Made by a program: the position numbers and the translations under genes. The notes below the pieces were generated by a model. The model saw nothing but the letters and a program-made list of their open reading frames with translations. It was not told the DNA's origin and ran no database searches. 64,000 nucleotides of DNA from Ooceraea biroi. Taxonomy: Eukaryota; Arthropoda; Insecta; Hymenoptera; Formicidae. The stretch covers positions 12,410,663 through 12,474,662 of the forward strand of contig NC_039509.1 in NCBI RefSeq assembly GCF_003672135.1. Reading direction: 5' to 3'. The stretch's first letter is position 1. The number at the start of each line of letters is the position of its first letter. Below, piece by piece: positions 1 through 12,000 of this stretch.

Positions 1-837
1 ATCTTACGATGCTACTGTGCTTTGTGCAGATACTACTCAAGAAACAACTGCAATATCTGTCTTTCAAACTTTTGCTTCGCGTTTCTCTCGCGTATTCCTT
101 TGAAAAGACATGTCAGAATAAAGTAACTCTAGCTACTCCCCTCCTCCTATGTCGATTTTTCAAAGACGGAATTTTTCAATATCAACTTCGATAAGCGACA
201 GATTTGTAGTTGCTGATAGATTTCCTGTCAAACGCGAGACATCGAACTCCGCGTTCTCAATATAACGCCCCTACATCCATTCAATCCTGACTACGCGTTT
301 GCGTACACTCCTCCGAATATCTTCTCCCCAGTCGTCCAAACTGAAAGGAAGTCATTCGTTCATCATTGATTCGCTACCCTCATACGCTCCCAAAAAAAGT
401 CATCCTCGTCACGAAGTCACTCTTTCCCTTCCTTTCGCAGCTCTTAATGGACGTCGCGAGTCTCGAAAGGGTGCTAGAGTACGTGCGAGCAAGTTTAATC
501 TCCAGTCGGCAAGTAGGCGGACCGTGTTTGACGTGCACCGAACAATCTCGCACAAATACCAACAGACAGGTTGCGCGAGGGTTGCTCCCTTTTTTGCTGC
601 TCCCCTTCCGTTCCTTTCCCCGTGAGCTCACTGTCCAGCTCGCGGAAAGTTGCACGAGGAGGTGCGCGAGCCCCGTGAGCACCACTGGAGGGGCGCAGGG
701 GGTTCGGTGAACGATAAGGGGTTGCGCAGGCGCCGGCGTATCGACCAGAGTAGCCCTCCGGGCGACACCCTCGCGATTCTCCGCCGGCCTCACTGCTTCA
801 TCGGCAAACTAGTGGGTAGTACACGCACGCGACACAG
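1..837 (+). promoter_or_regulatory. CpG-rich 5' region with candidate untranslated first exon of synapsin
   Basis: Bases 260-837 are GC- and CpG-rich compared with the AT-rich sequence after 1750. The stretch ends at 837 in a near-perfect splice donor, CAG|GTAAGT. No protein is recognisable. The simplest reading is a promoter plus an untranslated first exon of Syn, joined to the leader exon at 5566. A second donor, GAG|GTAAGA at 1301/1302, could end an alternative first exon. This is inference from composition and splice signals; the exon could instead belong to an unseen upstream gene. Confidence 0.3.
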
Positions 838-3800
838 GTAAGTGCCCCCGGCTTGAGTGCAGCACGAGTTTTTCACATCGGGTCGAGTTCTCCTCAGCTT
901 CTTTGCGTGTCTTGTAAAAAGAACCTCTACCCTGCTAAATCATCGTCGTACTTACCACCACCGAAAAATAGGGGATTCCGCGTTTGGTCTTTAAGTAAAT
1001 TCAGCTCGCCGGTTCGGCTCCGTGGAGTACACGAAGTGACAGGCTGGTGGCGCGCACCACCTTCACGTGACCGTCGTCTTTCCGTGCAGGGTAGTTTCCC
1101 GATGCCACCCTCGCGGTAGTTCTTCGCCGTCGCTCTCGATAGTCGCTGCCGATAGCGTTGCCGTTAAGGTTCGCGCGAATCACGTCGTTGTCGCAGAAAT
1201 TCGAAGACCAGGAACAATCGAATCGGTGCATTCGAGCGTTCGGCGATCGATTATCGAGCGGAGGCCCGAATTAACGTCCTCACGGGGGCAAGATCGTCGA
1301 GGTAAGATAACGCCACGCGCATATTGACGACGAGGACGAAGCGGGGCGAACGCGCACGGTCGTCCACGAGCGAGAACGTGATCCGGTTGTACGAGGGTGT
1401 GTATTTTAATAAGCGAGTGTAGGTTTTCGGGATTTACATCCATTGCGCAAGATCCTGGAGTTTCGATTGGACGGAGTGCAATCAATGTTCAGTCATAAAT
1501 AACTGGAATAGTTTGCGTAGCGGAGTATCGGGACTGTAATTCGTGCAGGAGTGATTCTGAGTTTCGAGAGAGGACAGGAAGCAGTGGAGAGAGTAAGAGA
1601 GAGAGAGAGAAGAGAGAGGAGGATGCGTTTTACGAAGCGCCTCCATCGATTTTTTGGGCGAATTTTATTTTACGCTCGAATTACCGAATGCCTCGTCGTC
1701 TTTTCTTTGCTCGATACGTTAATAAAAGCCGCTTTTTCTTAAGAAGTTCCAGTTATGGCCGCCGAGATAGATCTTAACGATCAGCATAAAGGCGCGTCGG
1801 GGAATAGCCTTTCGTGCAACAACGCCATTCTCTTTACGTGGTTAACATATTCTTTTACGAGATAAGTTTTGCTGAAAATGTGTCGTTGCAATAAAAACGC
1901 TTAAAGATAACGAGCTTCAATGTCTTGCATTTATGCCGGGAATCGTTATATGATAGATGTGCTTGTTTTTACTTTATTTTTTACGTTTAGAAAGCAGCGA
2001 AGAATCAATGAGATTATTGCTAATTGGCGTTAATGACTCCGGTCGTTAGTCTTTCACGCAGCATTTGTCTTTATCTACTTTCATAAAATGTCAATCTCGA
2101 TGGGTAACAAATGCAGTTGATAATAATCCGATTTTATAACTTTTCTTAATGATTTATTCGTCAGTTTCGATAAGCGCCAAAATCAAAACTGGGTATCTGC
2201 AACTGAACAAATAAAATAGTGAGCTTCATTCCAATAAATCTTCATTTTTGAAACATTTTAAGAGTGTATAAATTGGCGTATTTCTTTGTCATGGTTACGC
2301 AAGTTTGTGTAACGTTGGTCGTGCGTCCTAAGACAAGATATGTAAAAATAAAAATATATCAGAAGATAGTGTACGGAACGTTCATTGTACTTCATATTGC
2401 AATTTGAATGCAGAAAACAAATTGAATACAGAAACTAAAACAGACAATAATTATTTAGGGGTGATCTAATCTCCGCAATTAATCTCCGCGAATTCGTGCC
2501 TCACCGGTGGCACAGTATCCCTCATTGCAATTGAAATCACAAAATACATAACGCGCAAATTATAACAACAATGCGCGAAATGAGATTTGTTGTCAGTCTA
2601 ATTTGATACTAATATAAAGATATTTAATATCTTACTGATTTAAAATTTGCGTAATTGTTTATACTTAATATTTATGTTATTATGCTGTTGTACGCACAAA
2701 GAACAGGATTTTAATGGCAATATATTATTTCACTTTGATGTTGATACAGAAATAGAAGTATATTACTCAATATATTCGTGTATATATACGTATACACTAT
2801 ACGTGTATAGTGGATCCGTTTTATGTTGATTATTCTCGCGCGATAAATTTCTCGTTAAAATCTGATGTTTGCCTAACTAAATGAAATTCTTTTTTGGTGT
2901 ATCAGATTGTGTATCGATCGTTACGTTTACACAATATCTGATTTTACGACAGATAAATGTCAGAATGGGATTGGACTATTGTATCCGTGTAATAATCAAT
3001 AACCTAGTATAGCTGTAAAATCATAGATGACGTAGTTACTAGCTAATATTATATAATATTTAATAATTCTCCGGAACATTAGCATAAAGAATTCTCGATA
3101 ATTATTTAACATTAGCAAGAGTGAATGGTCTATTAAATTATTGTTATTTAACATTAACGTCAACGCGCGTTTCTCGTATTTGTATTAATATGCAAGCCAT
3201 ATTCTCGATAATTAACCATTTTGAAAGTTTGTTTTCGCGTGTAATGCTTATCAATTTATTAAAATTATTTTTTATTCATTATAAACTTATTATTACGAAT
3301 CATTAAAAACTTATTTAAATTTGCGCGTAACGAAAATACATTACGCTTTGCATTCATACATTTTACTTTCCAACAAAATCCTGTGTGAGGTTGTAATTTA
3401 TTATTATGTGCCTTAGCTGTTATAATAACTCTCTTAATTCGATGTAACATAATTATCACAGACATTCGATGCACACAGTGGTATTGTGCGTGTGAAACAC
3501 TTCATAAACTGCATCTACAAGCGTAACTCATCAACACGGAATACTTGTGCAATTCATTTACTACTTCGCGCTCTAATATACTGCTATACGTGCTGCAAGG
3601 ATAATTCTGCGCTATGTGGTACAGTAAGCCACAAAATCTGCGAAACATTATCATGTTGAAGTCGTTAGAAATGTAGAGATTAATTTATTTCTCATTAGTT
3701 CGTCTAGAATTCTCCTCCATAATTTCATTACAAATTATACGTTCGCGCGGCTCAAACCTCATGAAGCAACGAACTCGCAACAAAGCTGCTAAAATCACTA

Positions 3801-5565
3801 TAATATCGCAAGACAGCTGCAGAGTTGAAAGAATATATGATATTTTACATGAAATGAGAAATACGAGACTCTATCTCGAATATCCGAGCTCAAATATCCA
3901 TCTACGATGAATACAGAATTTTTTCCTCGCAAGACCTTGATATTCATCGAAATTCATACGAAATTCATCGTTACAAAAAGTTTCAAGTATTTTCTATTGT
4001 TTAATTTTATTTAAAGACTGATGTAAAATATATTTTGAAACATGCTAAATTATCTACATGCCCTACAGAAATTCAAGTCAGCAAAAGTTTTTAGTATATA
4101 TATTTCAATGGTACGTACGTAACAAACTCTGGTGAATGCTGACATCCCTTGTGCGTGTACTCTTGTCTCTTGCTCAAATCATTAACCGTATCGCGGACTT
4201 TCCTTCAGCCCGAGAGACACTCCGAGGAAGCTGAATGTGGAAGATTGCTACACGCGAAGTCCAATGCTTCCGCGAAGCATGAGCCGTCGTTATTATCGGA
4301 GAAACCTGCAAGAAACAAATATGAACGATCCGAACGTATCATTGCTTCCTCGACGCTTCTTTCCCCAGCCGTGAGCATAGAATTACCCCGCGAGCCCTTC
4401 AAGGAAGGCGCGCTTTACCCGGATGATACGATCGACAGTCAAGCAAGGTAGAAATAAGGTTTTCATGCGCGTATGTTCCAGGAATACGTAAACGCCCGAC
4501 GTAATCGCGCGTTGAAACATTTCAGAAATTCCAGGCGGAATCCCGTTACGGATATCGATTTTCATGAGCATGTTAAGGGTCGTTGGTCACACCGGTTACA
4601 TCCGCAATTTTTGCATTCCCTAATGTGTGACACGTGATTGCGGGGTGCTCTTTATTGGCAGCGATAAATTTTAGGAGATCTGTTATTATTCATGAAATTT
4701 TTCGAGACGAATATTGCCTTTCGTCAAATATGTGAAAATTCAGGAGTAGTCATCTTTTTTCATTTTTCATGTTCCAAAAATTGTGTCCTTTAGTTTGCCA
4801 ATTTTATGTAAATTTGTATCAGAATATTTCTGTCTCTTCTTCTCTCTCTCTCTCTTTCGCATATATACGCATATATTTTAAGCTTTGTATATTTCTGTGA
4901 AAATATATACGTGCTTTGAATTATTCATCATAAAACTAAGCTTTATCGAGTTTTTGACACAACTTTTATTAGCGTAATAATACGCGTGGAGTTACACGAA
5001 GCATAAAAAAGCTAATAGGGACACGAGCCAGTTTTATAGTTTCAAGTTACCAGGTACTGTTTCCGATATGTACTGCAGAACCCAATTACAAAGAGGTGTC
5101 TCGCAATAAAAATGTGTCGTTCTGCAGCACGAATGCATCGTTTCATTTCAGCTATGCGACTCGAAGAAAAAGACTTTTCGAATTAGACTGCAAAGGATCT
5201 AAATGCCAGATGTATTCGCGTGCTCGAATATTCGGTTGTAGAATTTAAATGAATCGAGTTATTCAAATAGTGAATAAGTGAGGTTTGTGAAAAGATAATT
5301 GATATGTTCCTGAGAATATCGCACGGAAATATACTCTCATATAGTACTATTATTAAATTGTAAAGCTGAGCGCAAGGCTTATTACTCACCCTTTCCATAT
5401 ACGAACATTGAAATTAACAGTGTATCTGTAACTCAATTTAAAATTATGTACATATCGTAATTGCAATTTGCGATTGCAATGAATTGCGAGTGCAATATGA
5501 AACTCAATAATTCAGACTCGGTTCGCTCAACGATTCAGACGCGGTCTCTCATTTGTCTGTTACAG
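838..5565 (+). other. Probable first intron of synapsin (leader intron)
   Basis: Bases 838-1750 remain CpG-rich and 1750-5500 is AT-rich. It holds a purine-rich stretch at 1563-1623 and a short TC microsatellite at 4840-4858. A GC-richer island at 4209-4447 lies between a fair acceptor (TTCCTTCAG) and a weak donor (AAG|GTAGAA). I recognise no protein-coding exon. Confidence 0.4.
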
Positions 5566-6015
5566 ATTTCAACTTGGATTGTTTAGTTTCTCCTTCCTCA
5601 CCTCCTCTTATTTCATCCTTTCCTTTCGGATTACCTTACGTTGAAGTTTATCCTACGACGCATCAAGCAGAGTGCTGGCTCTGAGACCGATTTGGGATCC
5701 ATCGACACGATCCATCGACCCGCAACGAACGATCCATTTCGCGCATCGCGAACGCACCGGTACCATCAAGTGCACAAGACAAGTGCAATAAGACAAGAAA
5801 GAGAACCAGGGCGAGTTATCCCGCGGATCGTGCTAACGGTCTGAGCGACGAAATCGCGAGCCGTTTCATCGCAGCAGCAAGCCCGGTGAAACCATCAAGA
5901 TTACCGGCCGCGGCGGTTGCGCCAAGTACTGTGGTACAGCTCCATCACCCGGCAACATTTCATTCTCCAGTTTTCGTCAGTCCTTCACCTCCAATGTTAA
6001 CTACTTGAAACGGAG
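5566..6015 (+). other. Syn: Synapsin leader exon (5' UTR plus domain A start)
   Basis: The exon starts after a strong acceptor (TTTGTCTGTTACAG) at 5565 and ends at the donor GTGAGT at 6016. Its last 17 bases encode NYLKR plus two bases of the next Arg, matching the vertebrate synapsin start MNYLRRR. In this frame the exon is open from 5837, after the TAA at 5834-5836. Its only ATG (5994) is out of frame and opens a 4-codon ORF, so the start codon is either not AUG or lies in another exon. Confidence 0.75.
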
Positions 6016-9000
6016 GTGAGTGATGCGCGCCGCTGCTACATCGAGTTCGGAATGTAAGGCTAGTATTTAATTCCGCTTCACGTCGCATGATCTTGCGGGT
6101 CACGCGGCATTATCCGACGTATTCAAAAAATCGAAGACATCGTATATTTTTGCATAATTTTATTAATTAATACTTTTAAATTGTTGAGCATTAGAAATTT
6201 TCAAAGTACTGGAAGTCTTTAAATAAATGTTTCCTTTGAAATTTGAACGCGATGTTGACGCTGTTTGTCGATCGATGTAAACTCGAACCTGAAATTTGCA
6301 TGAGACGGAGTACGAATTGTGCTGCGCTAACTTTTGCTGATCTTATCGAGAGTTCGAGATGCTATCTTATCGAGTTCGAGATGCTGATCTGTGGAGAATT
6401 GCAAAAGGATCGCTATAATGGGTTTAGAATACTATACAGATCCGCAAAGAAGATTTGCAAGTTAAATTAATTTGTGCGATATGAAGTGATGATCACTTCT
6501 TCTTCGTTACGAATGTATATGTAAATGGGAAAATTATAAGTTATAATACAGCGAATGCGTGGCGCTTTACGTTCTACGTTTATTATCCGTATCTTAATGC
6601 GCTTTTAACGTGATTACCGTTAGCGTTCACATACTGTTATCGGACGAAGTGCAGGAATTCCTGTAATTAAAACCCGGTATAGAAACATTTCGCGCGCGAG
6701 GCGTTATCTTGTCCAAACATTCAATACATTGTTCAGAAGTCCACCTGATGAAGAACTATGTATCGCAACCATGTATCACGTCGCCGAGAGCAGGCTGAAT
6801 CCTTTTATGAGTGGCTCTTATATCGAATCAATTTACGCAGACACCGGCGTACGCTCGATAATGATCGACCGTTTAAATCGTTGTGCACGTTGCGGTATCT
6901 CAATATTCCACCGCTCTTCGCGCTGGGCGTCCATAATGCGTCCATGAAGGAAAAATAGATTCCTCTATCCAATTAGCCGGACAAGCGCTTTACCTGGTCG
7001 GCCGTTGAGCAAGCGCCAACATAACGTGTCGAAGTTACGGTGTTAGAAATTGGGACGGTAAACTCGATGCGAGAATACTCCGATCGGCGAGCGTAAAGTG
7101 ATAATGTCAAGCCCGGACATGGGAATTTAAAATGAAATTTGAGAACAACATGACATGAGTAAATCCTTAGATTTTGTTACTATAATTACGTGAAAATAAT
7201 TTACTTACCCGTGACAGTATCAATATGATGATGAGCGCACGAGATAGTCATCTAATATTCACAACGAAAATTTAAGTCTGTAAAGTTATTTCTATCGCAA
7301 ATTGAAAGATAATTAATTTTTCGCTCGAACGTTATAGCTTCTACCTTCATCTTATATTTTTGTTTAATGTTTAAAACTAAAAAATATATTCAACGTAAAT
7401 AAAGGAAAATTTATTAATTAAATTATCACGATATTATTATACAATAAGAAGCGATGATATACATAGATACTTATCTTAATTAAATTTTTAATTAGTGATG
7501 ATGAGAAGCTTTTTAAATATTGGCAGCAGTTATGTCGAAGTGTTTGGAAGTTCGAAGCTTTGAAAGCGTTCTGCTAAAATACTAATGGAAAATCCGGGTT
7601 CACATGGCATCTTTCTTCCTCTTTCGGTGTTGTTATTAATAATTCCAAGCCTTTCGTGTTTGACAAGTCTGGATATGCATGGCTCGTTAAAAATACCGCT
7701 TTCAGCATTATCTCGACTGCAGTCTCGACGCGCGCCGCGATATCAAGCCATCACACATTAATGTCTCTTTACACATGACAACGTTAATATAACGCTACCT
7801 CGCCCCCATCAACAATATCGTGTCTTTCATCTCACACTTTTACATGTGACGAGCAGCGAGCACGGTAATGGTGTACGAAGATGTAAGTCGATGATGTAAA
7901 TGCGCAACGACGTGATTTCGTGCGGATACTCCGCATTGTTCGCGTCCCGGTGTTCGTTTTATTCAATGCTAGACAAATCACTCGCTCGCCCACTCGCGCG
8001 TCACTGTGTATGAATGAAGGGGCATGTCCGGCTTACATCCCGAGAAGAAGCAAAGCGTGCTACTCCCAGTTCCGGGCGCCGTGTTGTCTGTACCCGTGTC
8101 CACTTTGCCGCGACCGAAATAGACATACATACATACGCCTGCCACGCATGTAACGTCGGTCGATTAGCGACCGACTCTCGCCAGTCTCATCGTCGACGTC
8201 ATCTCGTCATGCCTCATCCCATCAGCGCACCAAATGGCTGTGATCGATGTGCATTTCGCGCAAGTCGGGTACGACAGTGCGTCAGTGCGCGGCCTGATTG
8301 CGACCAAGTTGTCATTATCACGACGACCACGATAGCTTGTCTTCCAGGTTCTCATCAGGGGATCTAAGCTCGGAGCTCGACGATGAGCCCAGCGCGGATC
8401 CTGGGCTGGCCACCGTGGGCCGGCAGGACTCGTCTCAGCCGTATCAAGCGGTGCCGGATCGACCCCTGCAATCCCAGCCGGGTCCGATACCGCCACCGTC
8501 TCAACCGCCAATTCCGGGTGCACCACCTTCCGGTCCGCCGCAACCCATCGGCGGCGATCTCAGTCTCAACCTGAGACCTGGCTCGCGGACCACCAGCGCA
8601 CCATCCTCGCCGGCGAAGACGCGGGAGAGTCTGCTCCAGCGGGTGCAGAGTTTGACCGGCGCCGCACGTGACCAGGCAAGTTGCATAAATCTAGAATTAT
8701 TATTCTGCGTTTTTTACTTAATATCTTTTGCTTGATGGAAATGAAAAGCAATAACTATGACGAAATTATAATTATTTTGACAGTATTTCAACTATATGAA
8801 TTGTAAGAAACTATTCAGATTATTATAACATTATAACTGTGATAATTACTATGCCGCGCGCATAGATTGGAAGAGCGTCACAATGTCTGACAAAATTGAT
8901 AAAATTACGTGTACAGGGCGCTTCTATTCTGGGAGCGGCGGTGTCTGGCGCGACCAGAGGCCCTTCATATAGCAAAGACCGATGTTTCACTCTGCTGGTG

Positions 9001-12000
9001 ATCGACGATCAGAACACCGACTGGAGCAAGTACTTCCGGGGACGCAGGCTGCACGGCGATTATGAGATCCGAGTGGAGCAAGCGGAATTTCGAGAACTGT
9101 CCCTCACGGCGAGCGAGACGGGCACCATTGTGTCTATGGCTGTCTATCGTAACGGGACCAAAGTCATTCGGTGAGATACTCGCACGTATTGATCTTCGGA
9201 ATCGGATGAATGTGTTCCGCACTACTAACGCTACTACTAAGCTATTTAAATTGCAAGATATAAATGAATTGTGCGGACATGCTTTTCCATATATTCCATA
9301 CATTTACAATATCGTTTAAAATATCGAGAAACAAAATTAAGTGTGATCCTAAAATATATATACGAAATTAATTATCAAAGAAAGATCTCTTAAATCTTTC
9401 AGATAAAATAAAGATTGAAAAGAGAATTCAAATAGAAATTTAATTCCAAATATTGCACTAAAATATTTAGAACAATACAATGTCTATTGCTCTTTTTATT
9501 GCCAGATCCTTCAAACCTGATTTCGTATTGATACGTCAGAATCTGCGGGATGCTGGGGAAGATTACAAGAACCTTCTTCTCGGTCTGATGTACGGTGGCG
9601 TACCTAGTGTTAACAATCTTACCGCAATTTACAATTTCCAGGTATCATAATAACTTTTCTAATAATCATATGCAATAAACATAATCGCTAGAGAATAGAA
9701 TTTGTTAAAAGCATCATTGTCTCCGTTTGATTTATCGATTATTTGCAAGCAAATACGAAATTTCGCGGAAATATCAGACTACTATTTTATTTCCAATTAT
9801 ACAAAAAGATTTGCGAAGCTTAATCTATATTTGGAGCACAAAGGTTATTATTTGCACAGATTGATGAAGAAAATTTAAACATATATCCCTACGTGGGATC
9901 CCGCATGTGATATCTATCGATCCTGTTATATTATACATATCTCTCTTATACATCGTGTGATCGAACCTTTTGGTAATTACTGTTCTGTACTGTACGAAAT
10001 AGGACAAACCTTGGGTATTTGCACACCTGCTGGCACTGCAACGTCGTTTGGGCAAAGACCACTTCCCCTTGATTGAACAGAGTTATTACCCCAATCATCG
10101 CGAAATGGTAAGTAGAGAATCGATCGACAAACATTTGTTTAACATAATTATTTCCTTGTTTTTAACTAAGATAGACAATGTTGCCACAAAAATATCGCTT
10201 GGCAAAGAGAATGCATCAGGAAAATATTGTTTAACGCGACGCATTATAACAGAATCTGTAAAATCAACTGTTCCCATTTATCTTTATTCTGTATGATGTA
10301 ACACATATCGTAATATACACGAAGTAATATAACACGAAATTACCACATTTAAGAATCTAAACTAAAATATACATACAAAATTCTTCTTCTGATAAAAAAT
10401 GTAAATTTTTATTACGTTAATATTCATCATATTTTGTACTAAATTTCGTCCCGCATAGGGTTCTAACTTCTATTTAACGAAAGAAATTACTATCGCATGC
10501 GATAATGATTACAGCAGATTCGATTGATGCTCATAACGCATTTCGTTTGTAACTGCGAATTCAAACAGTCAATGAAACTGTCCATTTCATCAGATAATGC
10601 ACGGAACATGAATAATAATTTGTGTAAGCAACAACTATGCGCAGCGCGCTGCAATATATCTAATTTAAACTTATAAATACGCACATAAAACATTAGACAT
10701 AATAAAATACGAGTAAAGTTTCAACGACGCCTAAAACTACGTACAACGAAACGACAGTTTTTTTTATGGAATAATTTAAAGATATACAATATACATTAAC
10801 AATATCATATATACAACTCATTAAGAGGATAGCCATGAAAGTGGGTCGCCCATTTGTCGTATTAGTTCAGTAATGAAATGCATACAGGATATGTATGCAT
10901 TTCGAAATGTCCAGCTCTACAGACTTACCCCTCATTACTAATAATCGAATAATTAAGGCTCGATTGCACTAGCGCCGGTTAAGTTTACCCATAATCAACT
11001 AAATTTCCTTTCTTTGCTACGTTATAGCTAGTCGAAACTACGGGATGTTATTAACCGGCTCGAACCTAAGTCGCAAATAATTTAAAAGATTGTAGATGTC
11101 ACATCTTAATTAGTAAATTAGCAAAACGATTAATACTCTATCGTCAGCGATAGACGCATCCGCCAAATAAAAAATGTTACAAATCTGACACTTTGTTTTT
11201 TAAGATTTTTTAAAATTTTTAATTCCGGAATTCAAAGACCTCTAACTTTCTCACGTTTATAGGTAAATCTGATTATTCTACGATGGTACCAAAGTTATAA
11301 ATTAAATAGAATTTACAAGACTGCTAAATGATTTTTGATAAAACTTTAAAAATAAAGATATATAGAAAAAACAAAATTGTGCTCCACATATCTGTGCGGT
11401 GTACCATACGATGTATTAAATGATTATTATATTATTCGGATATTCCGCGCAGCAGTGGCTTTTCGTGTTTTCAGTGCGCGGCAAATATGTAGAGGACCTT
11501 TCATTAAGTTATCGTCGTATTACCACTTTGCCTCTCAGCGATTCAATTATCTGCGGTGCGTTCAATCAAATTGATTGGCAGACACGCCGCTCGTAGGTCT
11601 GCGACTGACAGATTTAGCTGCTTCGCGTTACGAGAACCGTGTCCGATATCAGGGTATCAGTTAAGGTTCCCGCGATCTTTGCTGCTCGCGGTGACGCTGG
11701 TACTCCTTGATGCAATTTTTGTATGGTACCGAGGGAACCCAGGAGCAGCCGCTGGGCGCTGCCATGCACACGCCGTATTTTTCTTGGCAGTCCTGGGGGC
11801 CTGGTGTGCTCTCCCAGAGGCAACGTTTTCCGCCACTGGATTCCAGCACGGCTCCCTTGCGCCTCCAGTGTGTATACAAAATCTGCGATACAGAAACCAG
11901 GCCATTTTTTTCGTCCCGCTTGCCCTTTCTCGCGATTTTTCCGATATTCTCCCGCGTAAACCCTGTGTCTCGAGTAGAACCATGATTCAATGAAAAAACG

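Noticed and set aside
8298..8347. Exon 2 read upstream through its acceptor as an alternative synapsin N-terminus
   Set aside because: Open only to the TGA at 8295-8297 and without any ATG; the acceptor and the NYLKRR exon explain the N-terminus better.
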